Source: DATBLQ01 sp036555325
GTDB taxonomy: Bacteria > Pseudomonadota > Alphaproteobacteria > Rhizobiales > Aestuariivirgaceae
Assembly: GCA_036555325.1 (NCBI GenBank)
Contig: DATBLQ010000021.1
Span: 22,686 to 86,685, forward strand
Direction of reading: 5' to 3'
DNA length: 64,000 nt
Below are positions 51,463 through 58,634 of the stretch, piece after piece; position 1 is the stretch's first letter; every line of letters begins with the position of its first letter. The translations under genes were made by a program, and so were the position numbers. The notes beneath the pieces were generated by a model. It worked only from the letters and a program-made list of their open reading frames with translations. It ran no database searches and was not told where the DNA came from.

Positions 51463-52413
51463 TCAGCGAAACTTGTCCGTCGCCGTGATCAGTTCATGGA
51501 CGATCCCTGGCTCGGTTGTCGCGTGCCCTGCGTCCGGTACGATTCTGAGCGTCGCTTGCGGCCATTCGCGGTGAAGTTCTATCGCGTTCCTTACCGGCGT
51601 CACCACGTCATAACGTCCGTGCACTATGACCCCTGGAATCGGGGCGAGCCGGTGCGCTTTCCGCAACAGCTGATCGTCGGTTGAGAGGAACCCTCGGTTG
51701 ATGAAGTAGTGGCATTCGATCCGCGCGAAAGCGATCGCGTAAGTCTCCTCGCCAAATCTTGCCACGCGCGCCGGATCGGGCAAGAGCGAGAGAGTTCCTC
51801 CCTCCCACTGGCTCCAGGCTCGCGCAGCCTTCAGTTGTTGGCTTTGATCACCCCCGGTAAGTCGCCGATAGTAGGCGCCTATCATGTCGGTTCTTTCGTC
51901 CAGGGGGATAGGCGCGACGTACTCTTCCCACAAATCCGGGTAGATCCAGTTGCAACCCTCTTGATAGAACCATGAGAGTTCTGCCCGCCTCAAAAGGAAG
52001 ATGCCGCGTAGGACGAGTTCGCTCGCCGCTTGTGGGTGAGCTTGGGCATAAGCGAGCGCCAATGCCGATCCCCAGGACCCACCCACAACCTGCCAGCGCT
52101 CGATGCCAAGATGCTGCCTGAGCTTTTCCATGTCCGCCACGAGGTCCCATGTCGTGTTTTCCGCAAGTTCCGCATGGGGGGTCGAGCGGCCGCACCCGCG
52201 CTGGTCGAAAAGGATGATTCGATATGCGGCCGGATCGTGCAGCCGGCGCATCGTTGGGCTTGCCCCTGCGCCCGGTCCCCCGTGCAGCACCACGGCAGGC
52301 TTGCCCTTTGGATTTCCGCATTCCTCGAAATAGATCTCATGCAACCCGGAAACTTTCAGCCTCCCCGTCCTGTAGGGCTCGATCTCCGCGTAGAAGGATA
52401 CTCTTTGACTCAT
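51463..52413 (-). CDS. pip: Proline iminopeptidase
   Basis: Alpha/beta-fold serine peptidase (family S33) of 316 residues that removes N-terminal proline from peptides. VVLHGGPGAGASPTMRRLHD carries the oxyanion element HGGPG, FDQRGCGRSTPHA is a strong family mark, and the nucleophile is in VVGGSWGSALALAYAQAHP (GGSWG, about 109). Asp and His are expected in VHGRYDVVTPVRNA and AGHATTEPG. ATG 52413 was chosen because GGAGG lies 11 bases upstream; the ATG at 52431 would add six residues. Divergent from ectC by 101 bases. Confidence 0.94.
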   Translation of the reverse strand: MSQRVSFYAEIEPYRTGRLKVSGLHEIYFEECGNPKGKPAVVLHGGPGAGASPTMRRLHDPAAYRIILFDQRGCGRSTPHAELAENTTWDLVADMEKLRQHLGIERWQVVGGSWGSALALAYAQAHPQAASELVLRGIFLLRRAELSWFYQEGCNWIYPDLWEEYVAPIPLDERTDMIGAYYRRLTGGDQSQQLKAARAWSQWEGGTLSLLPDPARVARFGEETYAIAFARIECHYFINRGFLSTDDQLLRKAHRLAPIPGVIVHGRYDVVTPVRNAIELHREWPQATLRIVPDAGHATTEPGIVHELITATDKFR

Positions 52414-52514
52414 GATATCACGGTCCTCCATGCCTGCTGGTCCGCGAGTACGGATTTTCCCTTTGATATGTCAACGCCAAAGACGCCCTTAATTTTTCGT
52501 TAAAGGAGGAAGGA

Positions 52515-52904
52515 ATGATTGTCCGAACGCTCGATGAGATCATCGACACGCCGCGCCATATATCGGGCGAGGGGTGGCAAAGCCGGAGAATTCTGTTGAA
52601 ATCGGATCGAATGGGCTTCTCCCTCCACGATACGGTGGTGAAAGAGGGCACCGAACAGCGCCTTCATTACAGGCATCATCTGGAGGCCAACTACTGCATC
52701 GCCGGACGAGGTGAAGTTGTCGACGTGAAGAGCGGAAAGACCTACCCTATCTCGCCGGGAACGCTCTATGCGCTGGATCAGCACGATGAGCACATTCTGC
52801 GCGCGCTCACCGGCGATCTGCGGCTCATCTGTGTGTTCAATCCGCCGTTGAGTGGGCAGGAAAAGCATGCCGCCGATGGAAGCTACCCTCCTTCGGTCGA
52901 CTGA
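52515..52904 (+). CDS. ectC: L-ectoine synthase, orphan
   Basis: Cupin enzyme of 129 residues that closes N-gamma-acetyl-diaminobutyrate to ectoine. AAGGAGG lies just before the ATG. Residues known from structural work on EctC are kept: iron ligands Glu57, Tyr85 and His93, and Trp21, Arg25, Thr40, Tyr52 and His55 around the substrate; position 38, Asn in characterised enzymes, is His here. The ending GQEKHAADGSYPP is typical. ectA, ectB and ectD are absent from the window, and the next gene (68 bases on) is a class I aminotransferase, not EctB. It could make ectoine from imported precursor or from ectoine breakdown in reverse, or be recruited to another cyclisation. Confidence 0.88.
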   Translation: MIVRTLDEIIDTPRHISGEGWQSRRILLKSDRMGFSLHDTVVKEGTEQRLHYRHHLEANYCIAGRGEVVDVKSGKTYPISPGTLYALDQHDEHILRALTGDLRLICVFNPPLSGQEKHAADGSYPPSVD

Positions 52905-52972
52905 ACGGAGTCGCTGGGAATTTTCCCTTTCGTTCCGTGCAGAGGTTGAATAAGAGAGCGGGCAGCCAAGAG

Positions 52973-54196
52973 ATGTCCAACGACGGGATCAGCGGTTTGT
53001 CGCGCAGTTTCAAAGCAGAAGTCTTATCAGCCCTCAAGCCATCGGTGGCGATGGAACCACCCTCGGGCATTGTCGAGACATTCAACTACGCGCGTGGCAA
53101 GCCTGGCGTTATTCCTCTCTGGGTCGGAGAGGGCAGCTTGCCGACGCCGGACTTCATTTCCGAAGCGGCGATCGCAAGTTTGCGGGCGGGGGAGACTTTC
53201 TACACCTGGCAGCGCGGCATTCCGGAGCTTCGCGCCGCTCTGGCGCGCTATCATCAGCGCCTCTATGGTCTCACCTTCGATCCCGAGAATTTCTTCGTCT
53301 GTCAGGCCGGCATGCAGTCGGTTCAACTTGCCATTCAGGCGCTTTTGAGCCCTGGCGACGAGGTTATTCTGCCATCCCCCGCCTGGCCCAATTACGCAGC
53401 GCCCTTCCGCATGGCTCAAGTGAGGCCCGTTGAAGTGATGATGCAGTTCGATGGCACGCGATGGACGCTCGATCTTGATCGCCTGTTCGATGCGGTCACC
53501 GCGAAGACCAAGGCCCTGATGATGAACACGCCCAGCAATCCCTTGGGCCGTGTGATGTCGGAGGAGGAGATCATCGCCGTTAGGGATTTTGCCCGAAGCC
53601 GCGGCCTATGGATCATTGCCGATGAGGTCTATGCCCGCTTCTATTACCCTGACAATGGGCGTAACGACCTTGTTCCGCCGTCCTTTCTTCAGCATTGCGA
53701 TGTGGACGAGCGTATCATCTCCTGCAACACGTTTTCGAAGAACTGGGCTATGACCGGATGGCGAGTCGGTTGGATGATTGCTCCCAAGTCGATGGGTCAG
53801 GCCGTCGAGAACTTGGTGCAATACAATACGTCCGGCACCACGACCTTTCTGCAGAAAGGTTGCCTGGCCGCCCTGGAGCACGGAGAGGCTTTTCTGGCGG
53901 CTCAACTTGGGCAGGCGCGGCTTGGTCGCGATATCGTTTGTAACGCCCTCGCTTCGGCCCGCGGCGTCGAGTTCGCAAGGCCCGAAGGCGCCTTCTACTT
54001 GTTCTTCCGTATTGAGGGTGTCACCGACTCAACCGCGCTCACGCGCCGGCTCATTGATGAGATCGGCGTAGGCTGCGCTCCCGGTCTGGCATTCGGCGCA
54101 GCCGGAGAGGGCTTCCTGCGCCTGTGTTTTGCCCGTCCGCGGGACCAGCTTGAGGACGCCATGCATCGCCTGGCCGGATGGCTTGACCGAAGATGA
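52973..54196 (+). CDS. Class I/II PLP-dependent aminotransferase
   Basis: Aspartate-aminotransferase fold enzyme, 407 residues from ATG 52973. The PLP Lys is in SCNTFSKNWAMTGWRVGWM (about 258); other family marks are TWQRGIPELRAALARYHQRL, NTPSNPLGRVMSEEEI (the NxPxNPxG motif), IADEVYARFYY (Asp for pyridine N) and an Arg near LRLCFARP for the substrate carboxylate. The amino donor and acceptor cannot be determined. The close position after ectC suggests joint expression and possibly a linked reaction. The stop is one base from that of the convergent methyltransferase. Confidence 0.9.
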   Translation: MSNDGISGLSRSFKAEVLSALKPSVAMEPPSGIVETFNYARGKPGVIPLWVGEGSLPTPDFISEAAIASLRAGETFYTWQRGIPELRAALARYHQRLYGLTFDPENFFVCQAGMQSVQLAIQALLSPGDEVILPSPAWPNYAAPFRMAQVRPVEVMMQFDGTRWTLDLDRLFDAVTAKTKALMMNTPSNPLGRVMSEEEIIAVRDFARSRGLWIIADEVYARFYYPDNGRNDLVPPSFLQHCDVDERIISCNTFSKNWAMTGWRVGWMIAPKSMGQAVENLVQYNTSGTTTFLQKGCLAALEHGEAFLAAQLGQARLGRDIVCNALASARGVEFARPEGAFYLFFRIEGVTDSTALTRRLIDEIGVGCAPGLAFGAAGEGFLRLCFARPRDQLEDAMHRLAGWLDRR

Positions 54197-54197
54197 C

Positions 54198-55034
54198 TTA
54201 GCCGATCCGCTGCGCCACTATTCGTGCGCCCCCCAACACTCCGCAAGCGTAGAGCTCTGCAACGGTAGAGTAGAAATCGTCAAGACCGCTGGTTAACGCC
54301 TCTCCATGCAGCATGAGATTTTGTTCGCGTCTGCGGCGGAATGCGGCAAGCCGTTCGGCCGTGAATTCCCTCCAGCTTTGCGTCATGTCTTCGAATCTGT
54401 CGATTTTGAAGCCGGCTTGCTCCAATTGTTCCAAATAGATGTTCGATGCCGGCACATAGGGGCAAAGCACTTTCACTTCAAGCGCCTTTCGCTGCTCAAG
54501 GCTGGGTTCGCGCTGCAGTGTGAAATCCTCGATGAACATGCAGCCGCCTTTTTTTAAAGCCTCTCTGCAGATTGCGAAAAGTCGCTTCCGTTCCGCGATA
54601 TGCAAAAAGACGAGAAACGACATGATCGCGTCGTAGGGTGAATCTACCGGCGGCCCATCCAGGATGTTGCCGCAGGCATGTCGGACCTTTTCGCTGAGCC
54701 CGCATCGGCGGCTGAGGTCCTCTGCAGTGCGGTGAAGATCGGGCTGCAGCTCCAGCGCCGTCACCCTGCAGCCCGCCCGATCAGCGACATAACGTGCCGG
54801 CCCTCCGATGCCCGATCCGATTTCGAGAACGTTTGAGGATGGCCGAAGCCCGAGTGCGTCGATAGCTTCATCAACCGCCGCGGTTCCCAGATAGTGATAT
54901 TGGTCGAATGCGGTAAGGTCCGATACCTTGAGCGGCGCATCGGCACTGAGCCCCACCGCATCAAGTTCGTTGTGAATTCGCTCCACCTGATCGTAGAGCT
55001 TCATAGATTTCATGAACGGCACAGGCCGCGCCAT
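54198..55034 (-). CDS. Class I SAM-dependent methyltransferase, small-molecule N-methyltransferase type
   Basis: A 278-residue methyltransferase from ATG 55034, which has AGGGGTG 4-10 bases upstream; the longer frame from 55196 lies in the mttB coding region. SAM motif I is NVLEIGSGIGGPARYVADRA (about 69-88), with the acidic residue in VTALELQPDLHRTAE and motif post-I near CGNILDGPPVDSPYDAIMSF. The segment LKVSDLTAFDQYHYLGTAAV (about 34-53) is typical of glycine/sarcosine and dimethylglycine-type N-methyltransferases and related cyclopropane-like families. It lies 22 bases after the MttB-family gene. A role in methylation of an amine intermediate is inferred from context. Confidence 0.85.
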   Translation of the reverse strand: MARPVPFMKSMKLYDQVERIHNELDAVGLSADAPLKVSDLTAFDQYHYLGTAAVDEAIDALGLRPSSNVLEIGSGIGGPARYVADRAGCRVTALELQPDLHRTAEDLSRRCGLSEKVRHACGNILDGPPVDSPYDAIMSFLVFLHIAERKRLFAICREALKKGGCMFIEDFTLQREPSLEQRKALEVKVLCPYVPASNIYLEQLEQAGFKIDRFEDMTQSWREFTAERLAAFRRRREQNLMLHGEALTSGLDDFYSTVAELYACGVLGGARIVAQRIG

Positions 55035-55056
55035 GATCACCCCTGCCACTTGGCCA

Positions 55057-56646
55057 TTAGCTGATTGCCGCCGGTATTTCCTTCTCGCGTTTACTGATGA
55101 ACTCTTCCAGCGCCTCACGCTTGCTGTCATCGAGCCGCGGCTCCTCGTATTGCTGCAGCATTGATCGCGCCTTGTTGAGCGCCCGCGCAGCTGCATCGAG
55201 CGAGCCTTCCGCCGACCATTGTTCGTACGAGTTGAAGTCCATCATCGTCGGCATGAAGAACGCCGATTCGAACTTCCTCAAAGTATGCGCCGTGCCCAGA
55301 AAATGACCGGCCGGACCGACTTCGCGCACGGCCTGCATGGCGGCTTGCAGGTCATCGACATCAACTCCCTGGGCGTATTTGTACCAGGCGCCGAGCTGTT
55401 CGCAGTCAAGCATGAACTTGGCATAAGACGCACACAGTCCTGCCTCGAGCCAGCCCGCCACGTGCCAGATATAGTTGGCCCCCGACAGCAACGCTGCGTG
55501 CATAAGCATGTTTGCTTCATATCCTGCCTGAGCATCGGGCAGCTTTGATCCGACGTGAAAACCCGATGTGCGCCAGGGAAGCTTGTACTTCCGGGCAAGT
55601 TGCCCCATCAGCATCGTCATATGTGCTGCTTCCGGCGTTCCACCCATCGGCGCCCCCGATTTCATGTCGACGGTCACCATGAACTGTCCGTAGACCTGCG
55701 GACTCCCCGGGCGCACCAGCTGGGTGAAGGCAAGACCTGCGAGCCCCTCCGCATTCACTTGCGCCACCGCCCCGATGGTAGAGGCAGCCGTTGAGGCTCC
55801 GCACAGTGCGAACGGCGACAGAAGACAGGGTTGGTTGTGCGCCGCATACACCTTGAGGGCATCGAGCATCGTTGCATCCCACACCAGTGGGGAGTTGCAG
55901 TTGACGACCGCCGTCAGCACCGTGTTATCCCTGACGAAATCCTCGCCGAAAACGATGCCCGCCATCTTCATCGTGTCCTCCGCCCGCTCGCGCGAGGTCA
56001 CGATGCCCATGAACGGCTTGTCCGACCATCTGAGACATCCGTAAATGATATGCAGGTGCCGATGCGGCACCGGCACGTCCATCGGCTCACAGATGATCGA
56101 GCTCGTCGAGTGCAGCTGCGGCGCCATGTAGGCGAGCCGGTGAAAGTCATAGAGATCCGCTTTGCTGGCGTAACGCCGCTTGCCGTCGAAATCCAGAACG
56201 TACGGCGCCCCGTACATCGGCACGAAAATCGTCTTGCGGCCGCCCACCGTGACCGTCCGATCGGGATTTCGCGCGTGCATCGTGTATTCCGGCGGTATCT
56301 TGCCGACGAGCTCCATGAGTTGCCCCCGGTCGATGCGCACCCGGTAGCCGCGAACATCCGCCCCGGCACGGCGCCACATTTGGGCCGCCTCGTCGTCGCG
56401 GAACTCGATGCCGGTGTCCTCGAGAATCTTTACCGATTCAATATGGATGAGTTCGATCGCTTCCTCGGGCACGAGATCGTAGATGGGGATCCTGCTTTCA
56501 AGCACGGGAAAACAGGCGACGGGCGCCGATCGCATCTGTCGCCGGCCTTCTCGACCTCCGGACCGCCTCGCGCTTCCTGTAGAAATGGGTCCTTTATCGA
56601 CCAGTTCCTTGATGCTGGGCATTCCCGACGGGCTTTCCGCCATCAT
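55057..56646 (-). CDS. Trimethylamine methyltransferase (MttB) family protein, non-pyrrolysine
   Basis: A 529-residue member of the MttB superfamily. Members with an in-frame amber codon use pyrrolysine for trimethylamine; this gene has no internal stop, so it belongs to the non-Pyl group that demethylates glycine betaine and other quaternary amines onto a corrinoid protein. Marks: VPEEAIELIHIESVKILEDT, GIEFRDDEAAQMWRRAGADV, MYGAPYVLDFDGKRRYAS, CGASTAASTIGAVAQVNAEG and PWRTSGFHVGSKLPDAQAGY. The ATG pair at 56646/56643 follows AAAGGAC; the longer frame to 56736 lacks a ribosome binding site. It is divergent from tmpA. A partner corrinoid protein and a reductive activase are not in the window, so the acceptor pathway is open. 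Confidence 0.88.
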   Translation of the reverse strand: MMAESPSGMPSIKELVDKGPISTGSARRSGGREGRRQMRSAPVACFPVLESRIPIYDLVPEEAIELIHIESVKILEDTGIEFRDDEAAQMWRRAGADVRGYRVRIDRGQLMELVGKIPPEYTMHARNPDRTVTVGGRKTIFVPMYGAPYVLDFDGKRRYASKADLYDFHRLAYMAPQLHSTSSIICEPMDVPVPHRHLHIIYGCLRWSDKPFMGIVTSRERAEDTMKMAGIVFGEDFVRDNTVLTAVVNCNSPLVWDATMLDALKVYAAHNQPCLLSPFALCGASTAASTIGAVAQVNAEGLAGLAFTQLVRPGSPQVYGQFMVTVDMKSGAPMGGTPEAAHMTMLMGQLARKYKLPWRTSGFHVGSKLPDAQAGYEANMLMHAALLSGANYIWHVAGWLEAGLCASYAKFMLDCEQLGAWYKYAQGVDVDDLQAAMQAVREVGPAGHFLGTAHTLRKFESAFFMPTMMDFNSYEQWSAEGSLDAAARALNKARSMLQQYEEPRLDDSKREALEEFISKREKEIPAAIS

Positions 56647-56746
56647 CGCGTCCTTTGCATTGGTTTCCCTAGCATAGCTGAAAAATCTAGGTCGGGAGCC
56701 CTTAAGCGACAATCCCATTTCGATCTGCGAACGCATCCTTCAGGTT

Positions 56747-56773
56747 TGCAAGCCTTGGCTGCGAAGGCTTGCA
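56747..56773. promoter_or_regulatory. Perfect inverted repeat between mttB-family gene and tmpA
   Basis: TGCAAGCCTT (56747-56756), 7-base spacer, AAGGCTTGCA (56764-56773): a perfect 10-bp inverted repeat centred 57 bases before the tmpA start and 114 bases before the MttB-family start. Its central place in a 171-base divergent promoter region suits a shared operator. No PHO-box-like CTGTCA repeats occur in this gap. It could also act as a hairpin in the tmpA leader. Confidence 0.55.
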
Positions 56774-56817
56774 TCCGCAATCGTTCTGGCGGCACAATAC
56801 TTGAGAGGGAACTGGCA

Positions 56818-57975
56818 ATGGTCGCTGCCACCGTTAAAGCAAGCATTATACAAGACCGCCATGCCTTGGAATTGAAATGGCCCGACGGCCGGCGATCGCG
56901 TTTTCACGCACTGTGGCTCAGGGACAATGCGCTTGATCCTGAAACAAGAAGTTCTCTCAACGGTCAGCGTCTCATCACCATACTCGATCAGCCTGCCGAC
57001 GGCCGGATCGGTTCCGTCTCCGTGTCCGGCACCAGCTTGACCGTGGTATTCGAGCCCGACGCGAAAACCGTGGTCTTTCCGTTGCAGTGGCTGCAGGCGC
57101 ACAGCCATGACGAGCAGTCTGAGCGTCGGCCCGGTTGGACAGGCGAGTTGATAGAACGATGGGAGTCCTCCCTTGGGTCGAATATTCCGGTCAACAGCTG
57201 GCATCGCATCTCCAACGATCGCGCCGCCTTCGGCGACTGGCTGTCGGCAGTTCGCCGCTATGGTTTTGCCCTATTGACCGGGCTGCCGCTCCACAGCGGC
57301 TTTCTTTGCACGGTCGCGGAGAAATTCGGATTTGTCCGCGAGACGAACTATGGTCGCTGGTTTGATGTTCGCGCCGAAGTGAATCCGAGCAACCTCGCCT
57401 ATACCAATCTGGGTCTTCAGGCCCACACCGACAATCCCTATCGCGATCCCGTACCGACATTGCAGCTTTTGGCCTGTCTGGAAAATTCAGTCGACGGAGG
57501 AAACTCCCTGGTGGTTGACGGGTTCAAGGTTGTCGAACGGCTTGCAGCCGAAAGCCAGGCTCACTTTGATGTGCTCTCCCGTTATCCGGCGCGCTTTGAA
57601 TATTCAGGTTCCCCCGGTGTTCGCCTTTTTGCCAAACGGCCCATCATCGAACTTGGCCCCGATGGCGAGCTCCTGGCTGTTCGTTTCAACAACCGTTCGC
57701 TTTCAGCCACTACCGATGTTCCCTTTGCCGACATGCCGGAATATTACGCGGCATACCGCCGCTTCGCCGAGCTCATCGAAGATGAAAACATGGCGGTCTC
57801 GTTCAAACTGGCTCCGGGCGAGTTGTTCATTGTCGATAACACGCGCGTCCTCCATGCCCGCAAGGCTTTTTCCGGCGTCGGCAAACGCTGGCTTCAGGGT
57901 TGCTACGCAGATAGGGATGGCTTGCTTTCCACTCTTGCGGTCATCGAAGAGGAAATGAAGGCTGCAGCCCAATGA
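56818..57975 (+). CDS. tmpA: Probable 2-(trimethylammonio)ethylphosphonate dioxygenase (TmpA; GBBH-like)
   Basis: Fe(II)/2-oxoglutarate dioxygenase of 385 residues with the N-terminal DUF971-like domain (about 15-95) and a TauD-type catalytic domain. Iron ligands are His203 and Asp205 in LQAHTDNPYRDPVP and His346 in VLHARKAF, with Arg357 for 2-oxoglutarate. The aromatic cage for a trimethylammonium group seen in gamma-butyrobetaine hydroxylase is conserved (Tyr178, Trp181, Tyr195, Tyr363). The zinc cysteines of that enzyme are missing from LRDNALDPETR. The stop overlaps the start of a PhnZ/TmpB-type HD oxygenase (ATGA), so hydroxylation of the phosphonate carbon is more likely than carnitine synthesis. 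Ribosome binding site AGAGGGA; the open frame further upstream is antisense to the MttB-family gene. Confidence 0.8.
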   Translation: MVAATVKASIIQDRHALELKWPDGRRSRFHALWLRDNALDPETRSSLNGQRLITILDQPADGRIGSVSVSGTSLTVVFEPDAKTVVFPLQWLQAHSHDEQSERRPGWTGELIERWESSLGSNIPVNSWHRISNDRAAFGDWLSAVRRYGFALLTGLPLHSGFLCTVAEKFGFVRETNYGRWFDVRAEVNPSNLAYTNLGLQAHTDNPYRDPVPTLQLLACLENSVDGGNSLVVDGFKVVERLAAESQAHFDVLSRYPARFEYSGSPGVRLFAKRPIIELGPDGELLAVRFNNRSLSATTDVPFADMPEYYAAYRRFAELIEDENMAVSFKLAPGELFIVDNTRVLHARKAFSGVGKRWLQGCYADRDGLLSTLAVIEEEMKAAAQ

Positions 57976-58574
57976 CAGAGCCTCTGCTTAGCCATGAGAC
58001 CATCGTTTCCTTCATTGCGGAGATTTTTTCCAGACGCGGGGCTGAATCCTACCTCGGCGAGGCGGTCACCATTGCCCAGCATATGCTTCAGAGCGCCATG
58101 CTGGCCGAGGAGGCAGGCGCCGATGACGAACTCATCGCCGCCGCTCTGCTGCATGACATTGGTCACTACACCGGTGAATTTGACGATGGTTATATCGAGC
58201 AGGGCATCGACAACATGCACGATGAAGCGGGTGCCCGCGTGCTTGAAGGTTTTTTCCCGCCCCGCGTCGTAGCCTGCGTTCGCCTGCACGTGGCTGCCAA
58301 GCGATACCTTTGCGCCACCGATCCTTCCTATTTTGCCAAACTGACCAACGCCTCGCGCGCCACTCTGAAGCTTCAAGGTGGTCCCATGTCATCGGCAGAG
58401 GTCGCTCAGTTCCGCAGCGATCCTTATTATGATGCCGCAGTCAGGGTGAGACAGTGGGATGAGGGCGGCAAGGATCCAGGAAGGTCTGCTCCTTCCTTTG
58501 ACTATTATGTACCGCTCCTGCAACGTGTGATCGACAGGCATATGACGGGGAGGGGAACCCGTGTCGTCAGCTGA
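57972..58574 (+). CDS. tmpB: HD-domain mixed-valent diiron oxygenase, probable TmpB (PhnZ-like)
   Basis: A 200-residue HD protein. In the characterised family the diiron centre oxidatively splits the C-P bond of a 1-hydroxyphosphonate to release phosphate. The ligand set is complete: His37, His61-Asp62, His83, His106 and Asp163, with Lys110 (HVAAKRYLCA) for the phosphonate and the Tyr27/Glu30 pair (YLGE) that in PhnZ guards the iron site. The spacing of these residues equals that of PhnZ as I know it (24, 27, 34, 58, 59, 80), with a one-residue shift afterwards. LQGGPMS and VRQWDEGGK are also PhnZ-like. The ATG overlaps the tmpA stop. Predicted products: glycine betaine and phosphate. Confidence 0.82.
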   Translation: MTEPLLSHETIVSFIAEIFSRRGAESYLGEAVTIAQHMLQSAMLAEEAGADDELIAAALLHDIGHYTGEFDDGYIEQGIDNMHDEAGARVLEGFFPPRVVACVRLHVAAKRYLCATDPSYFAKLTNASRATLKLQGGPMSSAEVAQFRSDPYYDAAVRVRQWDEGGKDPGRSAPSFDYYVPLLQRVIDRHMTGRGTRVVS

Positions 58575-58634
58575 ACTGTCCTCAACAAATCCGTTGACCC
58601 TACTTCGACGGTGGTCTCGCCGTCGCGCCCAAGC

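Noticed and set aside
51232..51684. Plus-strand 150-codon frame between the fad operon and pip
   Set aside because: Its second half is antisense to pip and no domain or ribosome binding site supports it.
52973..54196. EctB (diaminobutyrate aminotransferase) beside ectC
   Set aside because: EctB is a class III aminotransferase; this protein has class I/II motifs such as NTPSNPLG and SCNTFSKNW.
55831..56817. Long plus-strand frame upstream of and continuous with tmpA
   Set aside because: It is antisense to the MttB-family gene and has no domain similarity; the ribosome binding site and family start point to ATG 56818.
56647..56817. PHO box controlling the phosphonate genes
   Set aside because: I looked for CTGTCA-type 7-base repeats at 11-base spacing on both strands of this gap and found none.
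56818..57975. Gamma-butyrobetaine hydroxylase of carnitine synthesis
   Set aside because: The fold and aromatic cage fit, but the N-terminal zinc cysteines are absent and the gene is coupled to a PhnZ/TmpB-type oxygenase. No other carnitine gene is near. Kept as the alternative, not the main call.
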